NCBI GenBank assembly: GCA_000381585.1
Contig: KB906734.1
Span: 620,001 to 684,000 of the forward strand
Direction of reading: 5' to 3'
From: Acidobacteriaceae bacterium KBS 83
Lineage (GTDB): Bacteria > Acidobacteriota > Terriglobia > Terriglobales > Acidobacteriaceae
Length of the DNA: 64,000 nucleotides
Translations under genes and position numbers: made by a program
Shown here: positions 35,363 to 44,469 of the stretch, one piece after another
Numbering within the stretch: the stretch's first letter is position 1
Layout: every line of letters begins with the position of its first letter
Notes under the pieces: generated by a model
Databases searched by the model: none
What the model was told of the DNA's origin: nothing
The model's input: only the letters and a program-made list of their open reading frames with translations

Positions 35363-35999
35363 TTGGAGCCGCGTAAAACGCCGGTGCAGGCCCGCTCGAC
35401 TGCAAGCGTAAGTGCGATCCTCGAAGCGACTATTCAGGTTTTGCTTTCGGTGGGGAAGGAGCAGTTGACCACGACAAGAGTGGCGGCGCGAGCCGGCGTA
35501 TCCGTCGGCACCCTATACCAATACTTCCCCAACAAGAGCGCGCTATTGCAGGCTGTCGTGAAGCGGCACTTCAGCGAGATCACCAACGCCATTGAAGCTG
35601 CAGCAAAGGGGCAAATCGCTGCCGGAGATGGCAACGGCCCTCGTCACGGCATTTCTAGAAGCCAAGATGAGGGAAGTGAGCACAAGTGTGGCTCTCTACT
35701 CCGTCAGCGGCGACGTGGATGCAGCGAAGATCGTACGGCAAACGGGGAGCCGAATCGGCAAAGCAATCGCAGAAATGCTGGAAACGGCCCGTGAGCGACT
35801 CACGGAAGATCCACAACTTGTGGCTTCTATGCTCCAGGGAACGATGGCGGGTGTCAGCAGGCGGCTTCTGGAATCCCGCTCACCGGAAAAAGGAGTGGAC
35901 GCTGTCCGCCGGGAGCTCATCGTCCTCGCTTGCGCCTACCTGAATGCGTCTTCTGTTCGCTCCGTTCAAACAAGCGGCTATACCAAGCGAGCTGGGTAG
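35363..35999 (+). pseudogene. TetR family regulator, split by a frameshift
   Basis: The first part, from TTG at 35363, encodes a TetR DNA-binding domain with AILEATIQVLLSVGKEQLTT and RAGVSVGTLYQYFPNKSALL. It reads into nonsense after EAAAKG. The ligand-binding part continues in another frame as GKSLPEMATALVTAFLEAKM to the stop at 35999. The shift maps to a run of four G at 35608-35611: with three G the whole gene is open, about 211 residues, reading AKGKSLPEM. The gene is divergent from the aldo/keto reductase it presumably controls. A sequencing error is possible. Confidence 0.85.
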
Positions 36000-36000
36000 A

Positions 36001-36489
36001 TTATTCCGGGCAGTTGCAGCGCATGCGGTGGCTAGGGGGCATGGTGCCGTCAAGCGCGGGGATGCAGCAACCGTGAGGATCGCGGTCGGGGTAGCCCAGC
36101 TTGGCATCAATGCGGGCCTCGAAGCGCTCGGAGATGAAGTGTTCCAGGCGCTCGGCTTCATCGTGCAGCTCGTCGATGTTGTAGTCGAGCATCCGATGAA
36201 GGAAGGTCTCTATCAGGCGGTGATGCCGGACAATCTCGAGTGCGCGGCGGCGGCCCATGTCGGAAAGACGGACACCGCGATGGCGTTCGTATTCCACCAG
36301 CGGGCTCTGCGCGGCGGCCAGCTTCTGAAGCATGTTCGTGATGGAAGCAGGCGCTACCTTGAGGCGATCGGCTAATGCGGTGCTGCCGACGCGGCGGCCT
36401 TCCGCGCCACCGAGGGCGAAGATGGCTTTCAGATAGTCATCGATCGATTCGCTGCCCTTGTGAACGCTCGGACGTGGACTGTGGGGCAT
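36001..36489 (-). CDS. DtxR/MntR family metal-dependent regulator
   Basis: A protein of about 162 residues from MPHSPRPSVHKG; an ATG at 36543 would add 18 residues and the frame is open further. The winged helix is seen in SIDDYLKAIFALGG and APASITNMLQKLA, and the metal-binding dimer domain in RHHRLIETFLHRML and HDEAERLEHFIS. The metal-site Asp, His and Glu positions of MntR are mostly conserved, though the first-helix Glu is Lys here. The C-terminus DPHGCCIPALDG is as in many DtxR proteins. Probable role: manganese- or iron-dependent repression. It meets the TetR gene tail to tail. Confidence 0.88.
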   Translation of the reverse strand: MPHSPRPSVHKGSESIDDYLKAIFALGGAEGRRVGSTALADRLKVAPASITNMLQKLAAAQSPLVEYERHRGVRLSDMGRRRALEIVRHHRLIETFLHRMLDYNIDELHDEAERLEHFISERFEARIDAKLGYPDRDPHGCCIPALDGTMPPSHRMRCNCPE

Positions 36490-36801
36490 CGTGCGCAGCT
36501 TTCGGCGGGACGTCGATCTGGTGCCGTTGAGTGTTCGGGGCATGGCCGGGTCTTGATCTGCTCGTTGTGGGACTCGTGGCACAGAATACGCCCTGACCAT
36601 GGTCAATGTGGCGGCGAAATCCTGTTTCGTCCCGATTGGGTCCGATGCCGGAGACGCCTTTGACAGGAGCCCTAATACGTATGACGTACCCAAAGGATAC
36701 AAGGACCCAATAGGACGAAGAATGAGACAATATTCGAACGGCAATGCGGGTTCCTGGCGGGCCGTCCAGGGGAGAGACCGCGTCCGGCCTCGACAGAGAC
36801 C

Positions 36802-37893
36802 ATGGCGATTATTGAAGTTCCACCACCGCAGAGCGCGCCGCCCGAGCCGCCAGTCGGTCCCAAATTTCGCCGGAAATCCACCGCCCGCTACGACGGCATG
36901 GAAGCCGATGAGCTGCTTCATCTCATCGACAACCTTGAGGACGAGCGGTCGCGGGCCCGTGTGCGCGAAGGGATTTACATCTCTCTGCTGGCGCACGTGC
37001 TTATCTTCCTGTGGCTTCTCTTCGGGCCCCGCTATATCCTTCACCGACCGAAAGTGGTGAGTCCGTTTGACGTTCTGACTGACCGGCAGAAGAAGGAACT
37101 GACTTACATGACTCTTCCGCCGGATGCGCTCAAGAACATCCAGCCGAAGAACCCGAAGGCCCTCTCAGACAAGAACCGCGTCGCGCAGTCGCCGCACCCG
37201 ACGTTGGACAAAAAGACGCTGGAGCAGCTGCAGGCGATGCGGCGGGCAGGACCGCCGGCTCCGCGCCCCGAACAGCAGCAGCCAGCGCCAGCGCCGCAAC
37301 AGGCCGCTCCGGAGCAACAGCAGCAGCCGGCGCCGGCGAAGCACGCGCCTTCCCAACCCTTGCAGCCGCAGCCTGAGGGAACGACGCCTGCTCCGCCGCC
37401 TGAACCCAAACCGCAGCCGACGAAGCCGAACTTCGATACCGGATTGTCGGCCGGCGATCAGATCCGCGAGGCAGCGCGAGGCGCTGCAGCCCCGCAATCA
37501 CCCAGCGGCGACTACGGTGCGGGCCGCATCCCACAGCATCCCGGGCTGAACGGCAGCGCGGAGATTCTGAGCGACACGATGGGAGTAGACTTCGGCCCCT
37601 ACATGCAGCGTGTGATTGCAGCAACATACCGCTCTTGGCTGCCGCTGATTCCGGAGTCTGCAAGGCCGCCGCTGGACAAGCAGGGAAAGGTGGGGATCGA
37701 GTTCCGCATCAATCCGGATGGCAGTGTGAAGCAGATGGTACTGAGGTTCCCCTCGGGCGACGTGGCGCTGGATCGCGCGGCATGGGGCGGTATCACCGGA
37801 GCGTCGCCCTACCCACCGCTGCCGAAGGATTTCAAGGGTCCGTACCTGGCGCTCCGCTTCGGCTTTTACTACAACATCCCCGAAGACAAATAA
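36802..37893 (+). CDS. TonB/TolA-like energy-transducing protein
   Basis: A protein of 363 residues with the TonB architecture. It has a cytoplasmic N-terminus of about 55 residues, one membrane helix (GIYISLLAHVLIFLWLLFG, about 57-75), and a long Pro/Gln/Ala-rich periplasmic stretch (about 140-225). A C-terminal TonB-like domain follows, with GVDFGPYMQRVIAATYRSW, KVGIEFRINPDGSVKQM and LALRFGFYYNIP. The unusually long N-terminal part contains ARYDGMEADELLHLIDNLED. It probably couples inner-membrane energy to an outer-membrane receptor, but no exbB/exbD genes are in the window. A small membrane ORF and miaA follow. Confidence 0.85.
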   Translation: MAIIEVPPPQSAPPEPPVGPKFRRKSTARYDGMEADELLHLIDNLEDERSRARVREGIYISLLAHVLIFLWLLFGPRYILHRPKVVSPFDVLTDRQKKELTYMTLPPDALKNIQPKNPKALSDKNRVAQSPHPTLDKKTLEQLQAMRRAGPPAPRPEQQQPAPAPQQAAPEQQQQPAPAKHAPSQPLQPQPEGTTPAPPPEPKPQPTKPNFDTGLSAGDQIREAARGAAAPQSPSGDYGAGRIPQHPGLNGSAEILSDTMGVDFGPYMQRVIAATYRSWLPLIPESARPPLDKQGKVGIEFRINPDGSVKQMVLRFPSGDVALDRAAWGGITGASPYPPLPKDFKGPYLALRFGFYYNIPEDK

Positions 37894-37914
37894 GCGCGTG
37901 ATGGAAATGCAGCC

Positions 37915-38070
37915 ATGGCGGATGATCCGGGCCCACTGAAACCGCGCGATGTGCAACTGCGACAGCGACAGATAGCAGGGCTCTTGCTGCTGGCGCTGGC
38001 CGTAATGATCATTGCGGTGGTGCGCGCCCGCCACGGCGATCTGTTTCCGCGCGGTTGGTGGCGGTGGTAA
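37915..38070 (+). CDS. small membrane protein
   Basis: An open frame of 51 residues, MADDPGPLKPRDVQLRQRQI followed by a strong hydrophobic helix (AGLLLLALAVMIIAVVRA) and a Trp/Arg-rich end. The charge pattern suggests N-in orientation. It starts 22 bases after the TonB-like gene and its stop overlaps the miaA start region. No family is recognised. The weak ribosome-binding site is a caution, but the membrane-protein composition argues that it is real. Confidence 0.6.
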   Translation: MADDPGPLKPRDVQLRQRQIAGLLLLALAVMIIAVVRARHGDLFPRGWWRW

Positions 38071-38999
38071 CGAGCCGACCATTGCTGGTGGTCCTGCTGG
38101 GACCGACCGCGAGCGGCAAGACAGCGCTGTCGCTGGCAATTGCGAAGCGGTTTCATGGGGAAATAGTCAGTTGCGATTCGGTGGCGGTGTATCGCGACTT
38201 CGAGATCGGCACCGCAAAGCCAACTGCAGCAGAACGGGCTTGCGTGCCGCACCACTGCATCGACATCATCTCGCCGGATCGGGAGTATAGCGCCGGGGAC
38301 TATCAGCGCGATGGTCGCGCGGCGATCGCAGATATTTCGGCCCGCGGGCTGCTGCCCATCGTGACCGGCGGGACCGGCCTCTATCTGCGGGCGCTCCTGG
38401 AAGGCTTGTTCGAGGGGCCTCAGCGATCGGAACCCCTGCGGGCGCGGCTGCGGCGGTCCACTGCGCGACATGGCGCCGGCTGGCTGTCACGCGTGCTCGA
38501 CAGGCTGGATCCTGAGGCGGCCGGCCGCATCCACGCGAACGATACGCCAAAGCTGATACGTGCCATTGAAGTCTCGCTCGAAGCGCGGCGTCCGATCACG
38601 GAAGCCTGGACGGCGGGCGCGGAGCCGCTGGCGGGCTATCGCATCTTTCGCATCGGCCTCGCGCCGGAGCGTGCGGCGCTGTACGCCCGAATCGACGCAC
38701 GCGCAGCGTCTATGTTCGATCGGGGATTAGTTCAGGAGACAGCACGGCTGATTGCGCGGTACGGCGAAGAAAGGCGCATCTTCGATTCTCTCGGTTACCG
38801 GCAGGCTCGCCAGCTCCTGACCGGTGAGTTGAATGAGATGCAGGCGATAGAGGCGGCTCAGCAAGGGCATCGCAACTACGCGAAGCGCCAGTTCACCTGG
38901 TTTCGGCGGGAGCCGGAGGTGCGATGGCTGGCCGGGTTCGGCGACGATCCGGTGATCCAGCAGGCTGCGACCGAGTTGGTTCTTAACTGCAAGGAGTGA
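38055..38999 (+). CDS. miaA: tRNA dimethylallyltransferase
   Basis: A protein of 314 residues with the MiaA P-loop GPTASGKTALSLAIA, the substrate motif SCDSVAVYRDFEIGTAKPT, VTGGTGLYLRALLEGL and a C-terminal RQFTWFRREP. It transfers a dimethylallyl group to N6 of A37 in tRNAs reading codons that start with U. The start is uncertain between TTG 38055, GTG 38058 and GTG 38064, all overlapping the small ORF upstream. Its end overlaps the convergent Ig-repeat gene by 17 bases. Confidence 0.95.
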   Translation: MVAVVTSRPLLVVLLGPTASGKTALSLAIAKRFHGEIVSCDSVAVYRDFEIGTAKPTAAERACVPHHCIDIISPDREYSAGDYQRDGRAAIADISARGLLPIVTGGTGLYLRALLEGLFEGPQRSEPLRARLRRSTARHGAGWLSRVLDRLDPEAAGRIHANDTPKLIRAIEVSLEARRPITEAWTAGAEPLAGYRIFRIGLAPERAALYARIDARAASMFDRGLVQETARLIARYGEERRIFDSLGYRQARQLLTGELNEMQAIEAAQQGHRNYAKRQFTWFRREPEVRWLAGFGDDPVIQQAATELVLNCKE

Positions 39000-39990
39000 G
39001 ATTGTTGCCCGAGGTGCCGGAGGTATTTGTCGAGGTCATATTGAGAGTGACTTGGAAGCACTTCGACGTGGACAGCGCGCCGTTCACGGCTGTGCCATAG
39101 ATGCGGATGATGCTCTCGCCAGCAGGGGTGCCGGGATTCTCTGAGGGCCCGTAATTGAGATAGCGATAGCGCTGTGCGCAGGAGCTGGCGCCGCCCACGA
39201 GACTCCCGGCGACGCAGAGCATGGCCAGCATCCGTAAGCTGCGGTTGCGGCCGAAGCCAAGTCCCAACAGCCCGAGTACGCCCGGGAGCAGGAAACAGTA
39301 GACGAAGCCCGCATCGTGGCGCAGCGCACTGGTTTTCCCAGAGGGCGCAGTCGTATTCAACGTCATGGTGCTGAGACCGCTTTTCCCGGCAACCTGCACA
39401 TTGGATGGCAGGAAGCTGCAAGAGGTGAAGAGGGGCAGGCCCGCACAGGAAAGGCTGACGTAGTTGTTGAAACCCGGAGTCGGCGCGATGCTGACTGCGA
39501 CCGTGCCGGGCACTCCTGCATCGAGATTCAGCGTGGTAGGCGTAGCCGTGAGCGCGAAATCCGGCGCGGCCGCCTGCGCGGTGATGTCAGCTTCGGACGA
39601 AGTGGAGGCAGCCGAATTTTCTGCGCCGCTATAGACAGCGCTTACGGTCCTGGCGCCGGAGGGCAACGAAGAGACGGTGAGTGTCGCGCTGCCATCCGCG
39701 CCGACGAATGCGGAGCCCAGCGAGTGCGACCCGCCTTTGCTGTCCGTCTCCAGAAAGGTGACGCTGCCACGGTCGTCCGCCGACTGAGGCGCGGGGGAAA
39801 CCTGGGCGGTAAATGTGGTCTTACCCGAAGCAACGTCGGAAGCGGCTAATGACGTGGTGGTCGCAACCGCGCTGTGAGACTGGCCAAAGGCTGCAGATGC
39901 AAGTGCGAGAACTGCAGCGGCAACCGGAAGCGCGCGGATGGACCGGCGCGACGACGACGGGGTACTACGCGAAGCTGACTGCAAATCCAA
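38983..39990 (-). CDS. exported Ig-like repeat protein
   Basis: A protein of 335 residues with a signal peptide (about 18-36, ending AFG). It has at least one bacterial Ig-like domain, with TTSLAASDVASGKTTFTAQV, RGSVTFLETDSKGG and ARTVSAVYSGAENSA, and then a second beta domain with ALTATPTTLNLDAGVPGTV. A hydrophobic segment near residue 240-270 could anchor it. Such proteins are common in Acidobacteria and are thought to be cell-surface or secreted. No enzymatic domain is visible. Confidence 0.82.
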   Translation of the reverse strand: MDLQSASRSTPSSSRRSIRALPVAAAVLALASAAFGQSHSAVATTTSLAASDVASGKTTFTAQVSPAPQSADDRGSVTFLETDSKGGSHSLGSAFVGADGSATLTVSSLPSGARTVSAVYSGAENSAASTSSEADITAQAAAPDFALTATPTTLNLDAGVPGTVAVSIAPTPGFNNYVSLSCAGLPLFTSCSFLPSNVQVAGKSGLSTMTLNTTAPSGKTSALRHDAGFVYCFLLPGVLGLLGLGFGRNRSLRMLAMLCVAGSLVGGASSCAQRYRYLNYGPSENPGTPAGESIIRIYGTAVNGALSTSKCFQVTLNMTSTNTSGTSGNNLTPCS

Positions 39991-40128
39991 ATCCCTCGTT
40001 GATCCGAGACGGAAATAAAGCGATACCGAAACGGTGTGTAGGGGTATTGTATCTGCGCCGGCGGAGAAATGGCGGACCTGCAGCGTGGCTGGGTCAGGAA
40101 AGGAATAGGCGGTCCTGTTTCGGACAGG

Positions 40129-40458
40129 TCAGTGTTGAGACGATGGCGCTTTCGGAGCCGGCTGACGCGATGAATCCGGAATGGTTCCCTGCGGTGCCCC
40201 GGGCTGCGCTACAGAACGGTGCGCTACGGCGTCCGAGGCGGCGGACGGCTGCCCGCTGACCGAGTTCTGGGGTTCGGTATCAGTAGGCTCACCCTGTCCG
40301 CCTTTTTTTTCCTTTTGCGGGTTCTGCCGCTTCTGGCTCTGGTCAGTGCTGTCGCCGGTGGCGGAACTGTTGCCTCCGAGTAATTCGCCATTTTTGCAAC
40401 CACTGAAGAGGGAGAGACCAAGAATAGCGACGGTGAGCGCTCGAGGGAGTGCACGCAT
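40129..40458 (-). CDS. small lipoprotein
   Basis: A protein of 109 residues. A lipoprotein signal ends LFSGC with the lipobox Cys at residue 21, and the rest is hydrophilic, Gln/Pro/Ser-rich and probably disordered. It is divergent from the GH31 gene. No family is recognised; composition resembles small envelope lipoproteins. Confidence 0.65.
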   Translation of the reverse strand: MRALPRALTVAILGLSLFSGCKNGELLGGNSSATGDSTDQSQKRQNPQKEKKGGQGEPTDTEPQNSVSGQPSAASDAVAHRSVAQPGAPQGTIPDSSRQPAPKAPSSQH

Positions 40459-40583
40459 ATCTATCAGGGATGCTGGATGCGCGATTGTTTGCGCGAGCCA
40501 CGATGTGGCTTACCCTGTATCGGCAAAGCGTTTCCCCAACCGCCGGCGCGCCGGTTCGTTCGGCATTCTTTGGAGGCAGTCCG

Positions 40584-42980
40584 ATGTCCTTTCGGTCGAT
40601 GGCCAGAATCCCGCTGCTTCCCGTAATCGCGGTTCTGTGGCTCACGCCGCTTCAGGCACAAGAGCATTCCCTGGTGCTGGAGCACGACGGCAGCACGGTA
40701 GTGTTCGAACCGTATGCCCCGAACATCATCCGGGTGACGCTGAGCATGCAGCGCGATCCTGCGGTCGCGGCGCCCGGCTATGGCTTCGTGGCTAAGCCGG
40801 ATAGCGGCGGGTGGACGCACGCATCAGACGACCATGGCGATATGTACCGTTCCTCCCGGCTGATGGTGTCCCTCGATGCGAGCCGGCACGGGGGCAAGCC
40901 GAGCCTGACACAGGCGGATATCGCAAAGTTCTTCACCGGTTCTACACCGGGTGCGCATATTCGCATCGCAACACCGGAAGGCGCAACCCTCTTGGACATG
41001 GTGGGATGGCAGCAATCCGTGCCTAACCACAAGGACGGCAACGCAGACGTTCTTTACGACAAGCGCCCAACGGATGAGCCGTTTTTCCAGGTTGGCGCTA
41101 CATTTGTTTCGCCGCCGGATGAGCATTACTACGGGCTGGGACAGGACCAGCACGGTTTCCTCGACCACCGTGGCCATACCGTAGCCTGCCAGAATGATTA
41201 CAACGCCACCGGCGGGGCCAGCTTTTGCGTCCCCTTTGCGATTACGAATAAGGGCTACGGGTTGATCTGGGACAATCCCTCGAAGACGACCGTCGCGCCC
41301 GGCTTCAATGAACAGACAAAGTGGACTTCTGAAGTAGGGAACCGCGTGTCTTTCTTCGTAGTCGCGGGCCGGACAACGGATGAAATTTACGCCGGGTACC
41401 GCAAGCTGACAGGCGCGACGCCCATGCTGCCCAAGGCGGCGTATGGCTTCATCCAGTGCAAGCAGCGCTACATGACCCAGGACGAGCTGCTGGCGGTAGC
41501 GAAGGGCTATCGCGAGCGGCACCTGCCCCTCGATGTGCTCGTCGTGGACTGGTTCTACTACACCAGGATGGGCCAGTTCGACATGGACCCATTGAAGTGG
41601 CCCGACCCTGCGGCGATGAACAAGGAGCTTCATGCTGAGGGCATTCAAACGATGATCAGTGTGTGGCCACGATTCACGGAAGGGTCGCGTTACTACGATT
41701 TTCTCTTGAAGAAGGGCTGGTTCGAACATCTGGCCGACGGCACGCCGACCAACGGGTTGCCCTATGACAAAGCCGGATCGGACATCGACACAACAAATCC
41801 AGAAGCGGCGCGCTGGTACTGGGACATCATCCGCGACAACCTGGTGTCGAAGGGCTTCGATTCTTTCTGGGCGGATGAGACAGAGCCCGATCTGCCCCCG
41901 AACGGAAGCTACTTCTCGATCGGGCCGGGCACGCGCTATTTCAACGTCTATCCGCTCTTCCACACGGCATCGATCTATGACGGCTTCCGCCGCGATCTGA
42001 AGACGCGCGCATTGGTGCTTTCGCGCGATGCCTATCTGGGTGTTCAACGCAACGGCACGATGTTCTGGTCGTCGGATATCGCTCCGATGTGGGACACGCT
42101 GAAGCGGCAGGTTCCAACCGGGCTGGACGTGACTGCGTCCGGCATAGCGTACTGGGGCAACGATATTGGCGGATGGCAATACCTACCCAATCAACACGTG
42201 CCGCAGCACAAGCCGCTGATTGATCCCTCCGACGCACGCGACAATGTCGGCGGGTACGATGACTATCCGGAGCTGTTTGCGCGGTGGTTCGAGTATGGCG
42301 TCTTCCAGCCGAACTTTCGCACCCATGGCAGCCGTGACCACAACGAGGTGTGGTCGTACGGGAAACAAGCGGAGCCGATTCTGGAGAAGTATCTGCGGCT
42401 TCGCTACCAGTTGATGCCCTATATCTACTCGCTTAGCTGGATGACACATGAAACGGGAGCGCCGTACATGCGAGCTCTGTTCATGGATTTTCCCAACGAT
42501 CCGAACGTGGCTGAGCTGGGCGACGAGTACATGTTCGGTCCAGCCCTGCTGGTCGCGCCGGTGACGGAGCAGGGAACGACGACGAAGCGCGTCTATCTGC
42601 CGGCAGGCGCGGACTGGTACGGCTACTGGACCAGCGAGCGGCTGCGCGGCGGCCAGTGGATCGACGTGAACGCGCCGATCGACATGATTCCGCTATTCGT
42701 GCGCGCCGGGTCGATCCTGCCGCTGGGTGCTCCGGTCGAGAATACGTCGCAGCCACAGCAGCTTAAGAAACTGCGCGTCTACCCAGGCGCAGATGCGGAC
42801 TTCACCCTCTACGACGACGATGGCAAGACGTACGGGTACGAGAACGGCGAGAGCCGCATCACGCATCTCCATTGGGATGACGCAACTCAGAAGTTGACGC
42901 AACAGGGGGTTCCGGCCTGGGAGGGCAGCGGCGCGGACCTGATCGACATCGTAGGGTCGAAATACGCGCGCCTCGACTAA
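40584..42980 (+). CDS. glycoside hydrolase family 31, exported
   Basis: A protein of 798 residues with a signal peptide (about 1-26, ending LQA). The start at 40584 has GGAGG nine bases upstream. GH31 features in order: N-terminal beta-sandwich, then the barrel with DVLVVDWFYYTRMGQFDMDP, the nucleophile Asp region FDSFWADETEPD and the second-half motif YWGNDIGGW, and finally beta-sandwich domains with TLYDDDGKTYGYENGES. The WADETEP form is seen in alpha-xylosidase and alpha-glucosidase branches. It probably cleaves alpha-linked sugars of plant or microbial polymers in the periplasm. Confidence 0.92.
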   Translation: MSFRSMARIPLLPVIAVLWLTPLQAQEHSLVLEHDGSTVVFEPYAPNIIRVTLSMQRDPAVAAPGYGFVAKPDSGGWTHASDDHGDMYRSSRLMVSLDASRHGGKPSLTQADIAKFFTGSTPGAHIRIATPEGATLLDMVGWQQSVPNHKDGNADVLYDKRPTDEPFFQVGATFVSPPDEHYYGLGQDQHGFLDHRGHTVACQNDYNATGGASFCVPFAITNKGYGLIWDNPSKTTVAPGFNEQTKWTSEVGNRVSFFVVAGRTTDEIYAGYRKLTGATPMLPKAAYGFIQCKQRYMTQDELLAVAKGYRERHLPLDVLVVDWFYYTRMGQFDMDPLKWPDPAAMNKELHAEGIQTMISVWPRFTEGSRYYDFLLKKGWFEHLADGTPTNGLPYDKAGSDIDTTNPEAARWYWDIIRDNLVSKGFDSFWADETEPDLPPNGSYFSIGPGTRYFNVYPLFHTASIYDGFRRDLKTRALVLSRDAYLGVQRNGTMFWSSDIAPMWDTLKRQVPTGLDVTASGIAYWGNDIGGWQYLPNQHVPQHKPLIDPSDARDNVGGYDDYPELFARWFEYGVFQPNFRTHGSRDHNEVWSYGKQAEPILEKYLRLRYQLMPYIYSLSWMTHETGAPYMRALFMDFPNDPNVAELGDEYMFGPALLVAPVTEQGTTTKRVYLPAGADWYGYWTSERLRGGQWIDVNAPIDMIPLFVRAGSILPLGAPVENTSQPQQLKKLRVYPGADADFTLYDDDGKTYGYENGESRITHLHWDDATQKLTQQGVPAWEGSGADLIDIVGSKYARLD

Positions 42981-43055
42981 TCGGGCGTTGTTTCCGGCCG
43001 TGGCTCATGTAACCGGGCTCTCTTTTCCGCGTCCTACGCGCTGCAGGGGGAGAGG

Positions 43056-43532
43056 ATGCGCCTTTTCAGGACGGGAATCAGAATCGCGGTGCTGTTGGCG
43101 TGGGTGCTCGTCTTTACTGCTGCGCTATTGGCGCAGGATCAGGCGCTCAGACTAAATCCGCACCTGGACTACAACAGTGACAGCGTGGACGGGCCGCTGA
43201 TTACTGGCAACGATACCCAGACCGGCGTGGTCGCCGGTAGACCGAACTACGTCATGATCTACAGCGAGGGCTGCTTCAACTCCAAACGGCAGGCTCGCCG
43301 CACGGTGGCGCTTTCCGAGCGCTACAAGGACAGGGTGAACTTCGTCATTATCGACCTGGACAAACCGCAGAGTCCGGCACAGCTCAAGCTAGTCGAGAGG
43401 TACTACGAGGGCGCGATCCCGGATCTGGTTGTGGTGGACAGCAATGGCAAGCCGGTCTACAACCGGGCGGGCGAGCAGAGCGAGGAGGTGCTAAGCCACA
43501 TCCTCGACGTTGCGCTCCAGGAGAAGCACTAG
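43056..43532 (+). CDS. exported thioredoxin-fold protein without CxxC
   Basis: A protein of 158 residues with a signal peptide (about 1-26, ending LLA). The mature part has a thioredoxin-like pattern: VMIYSEGCFNSKRQAR, then VNFVIIDLDKPQSPAQL, then AIPDLVVVDSNGKPVYNRAG, matching beta-alpha-beta with the cis-Pro region (IPD). The usual CxxC is reduced to a single Cys in EGCFNS. It is followed after 5 bases by an ECF sigma gene, suggesting an operon. Confidence 0.8.
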   Translation: MRLFRTGIRIAVLLAWVLVFTAALLAQDQALRLNPHLDYNSDSVDGPLITGNDTQTGVVAGRPNYVMIYSEGCFNSKRQARRTVALSERYKDRVNFVIIDLDKPQSPAQLKLVERYYEGAIPDLVVVDSNGKPVYNRAGEQSEEVLSHILDVALQEKH

Positions 43533-43537
43533 CCAGT

Positions 43538-44167
43538 ATGGCGCAGGCACTCGCACAGGAGATGGAATGGATCGCGCGCATATTGAGCGGGGAGCGGGAT
43601 CTCTTCCATGAACTGATTCGTCCCTACGAGCGCGCGGTGTTCCTGACGGCTGTGTCTGTGCTGCGCGATGCGACGGAAGCGGAAGACGCCGCGCAGGAAG
43701 CGATGATCAAGGCGTATCGGGGTTTGGGCAGTTTTCGGGGCGATGCAAAGTTCAGCACCTGGCTGACGACGATCACGCTGAACGAGGCGCGCAGCCGGCT
43801 GCGGAAATCGGCGAAGGTGAAGGTAAAGTCGCTGGACAACACGGACCAAGCAGAGGATTACACCCCATTTTTGGTGGCCGACTGGCGAGAAATTCCGAGC
43901 GAGACGCTGGAGCGCGAGGAGTTGGCGAAACAGATCGAAAGAGCGATCGAAGGGTTGCCACCGACGTATCGCGAGGTGTTTCTGCTGCGTGACAAAGAGG
44001 AGATGTCGATTGAGGAAATCGCGGAGGCGCTTGGAGTTAAGGCAAACCTGGTGAAGGTTCGGCTGTTCCGCGCGCGGATGATGCTGCAGAAGCAGCTCGC
44101 GCCGTATCTGAAGCGCGAACTGCCGCAGCGGCGGCGGTGGTTCTCCTGGTTGGGAGGCAGGGCATGA
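43538..44167 (+). CDS. ECF-type RNA polymerase sigma factor
   Basis: A protein of 209 residues with sigma region 2 (YERAVFLTAVSVLRDATEAE, DAAQEAMIKAYRGL) and region 4 (LPPTYREVFLLRDKEEMSIE, EALGVKANLVKVRLFRARMM). The C-terminal extension RRRWFSWLGGRA is short. It overlaps the anti-sigma gene as ATGA, the usual arrangement of a redox- or envelope-stress sigma/anti-sigma pair. Target promoters are unknown. Confidence 0.93.
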   Translation: MAQALAQEMEWIARILSGERDLFHELIRPYERAVFLTAVSVLRDATEAEDAAQEAMIKAYRGLGSFRGDAKFSTWLTTITLNEARSRLRKSAKVKVKSLDNTDQAEDYTPFLVADWREIPSETLEREELAKQIERAIEGLPPTYREVFLLRDKEEMSIEEIAEALGVKANLVKVRLFRARMMLQKQLAPYLKRELPQRRRWFSWLGGRA

Positions 44168-44424
44168 GACTCGATTGCAAGCACGTGTGGCCCTACATCT
44201 CCGATTACATCGATGACACGGTGACTCCTGAGGAGCGCCGCGCTATCGAAGAACACCTGGAACACTGCGAGATCTGCTCGGCGATCCTGGATTCCGTGCA
44301 CAACATTCTTGTGTTGACGGCAGACGACCGCATCTTCCGGCTGCCCCTGGGCTACAGCGAGCGGATGCATGAGCGTATCGGCGCGGAGTTGGCGAAGGCT
44401 GCGCCTGGCGATAGTCCCGAGTAA
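44164..44424 (+). CDS. zinc-finger (zf-HC2) anti-sigma factor
   Basis: A protein of 86 residues that starts in the ATGA overlap with the sigma gene. The zf-HC2 motif is HLEHCEICS, His-x3-Cys-x2-Cys, with an earlier Cys in LDCKHVWPYISDYID. No membrane helix is present, so it is a cytoplasmic anti-sigma factor of the RsrA/ZAS type, in which zinc loss on oxidation frees the sigma factor. Its role follows from gene order and motif; the signal is not known. Confidence 0.9.
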   Translation: MRLDCKHVWPYISDYIDDTVTPEERRAIEEHLEHCEICSAILDSVHNILVLTADDRIFRLPLGYSERMHERIGAELAKAAPGDSPE

Positions 44425-44469
44425 ACCGAGCCCGCTAGCAATCCACGCGGTGGATCCAGTCGGGTCCGC

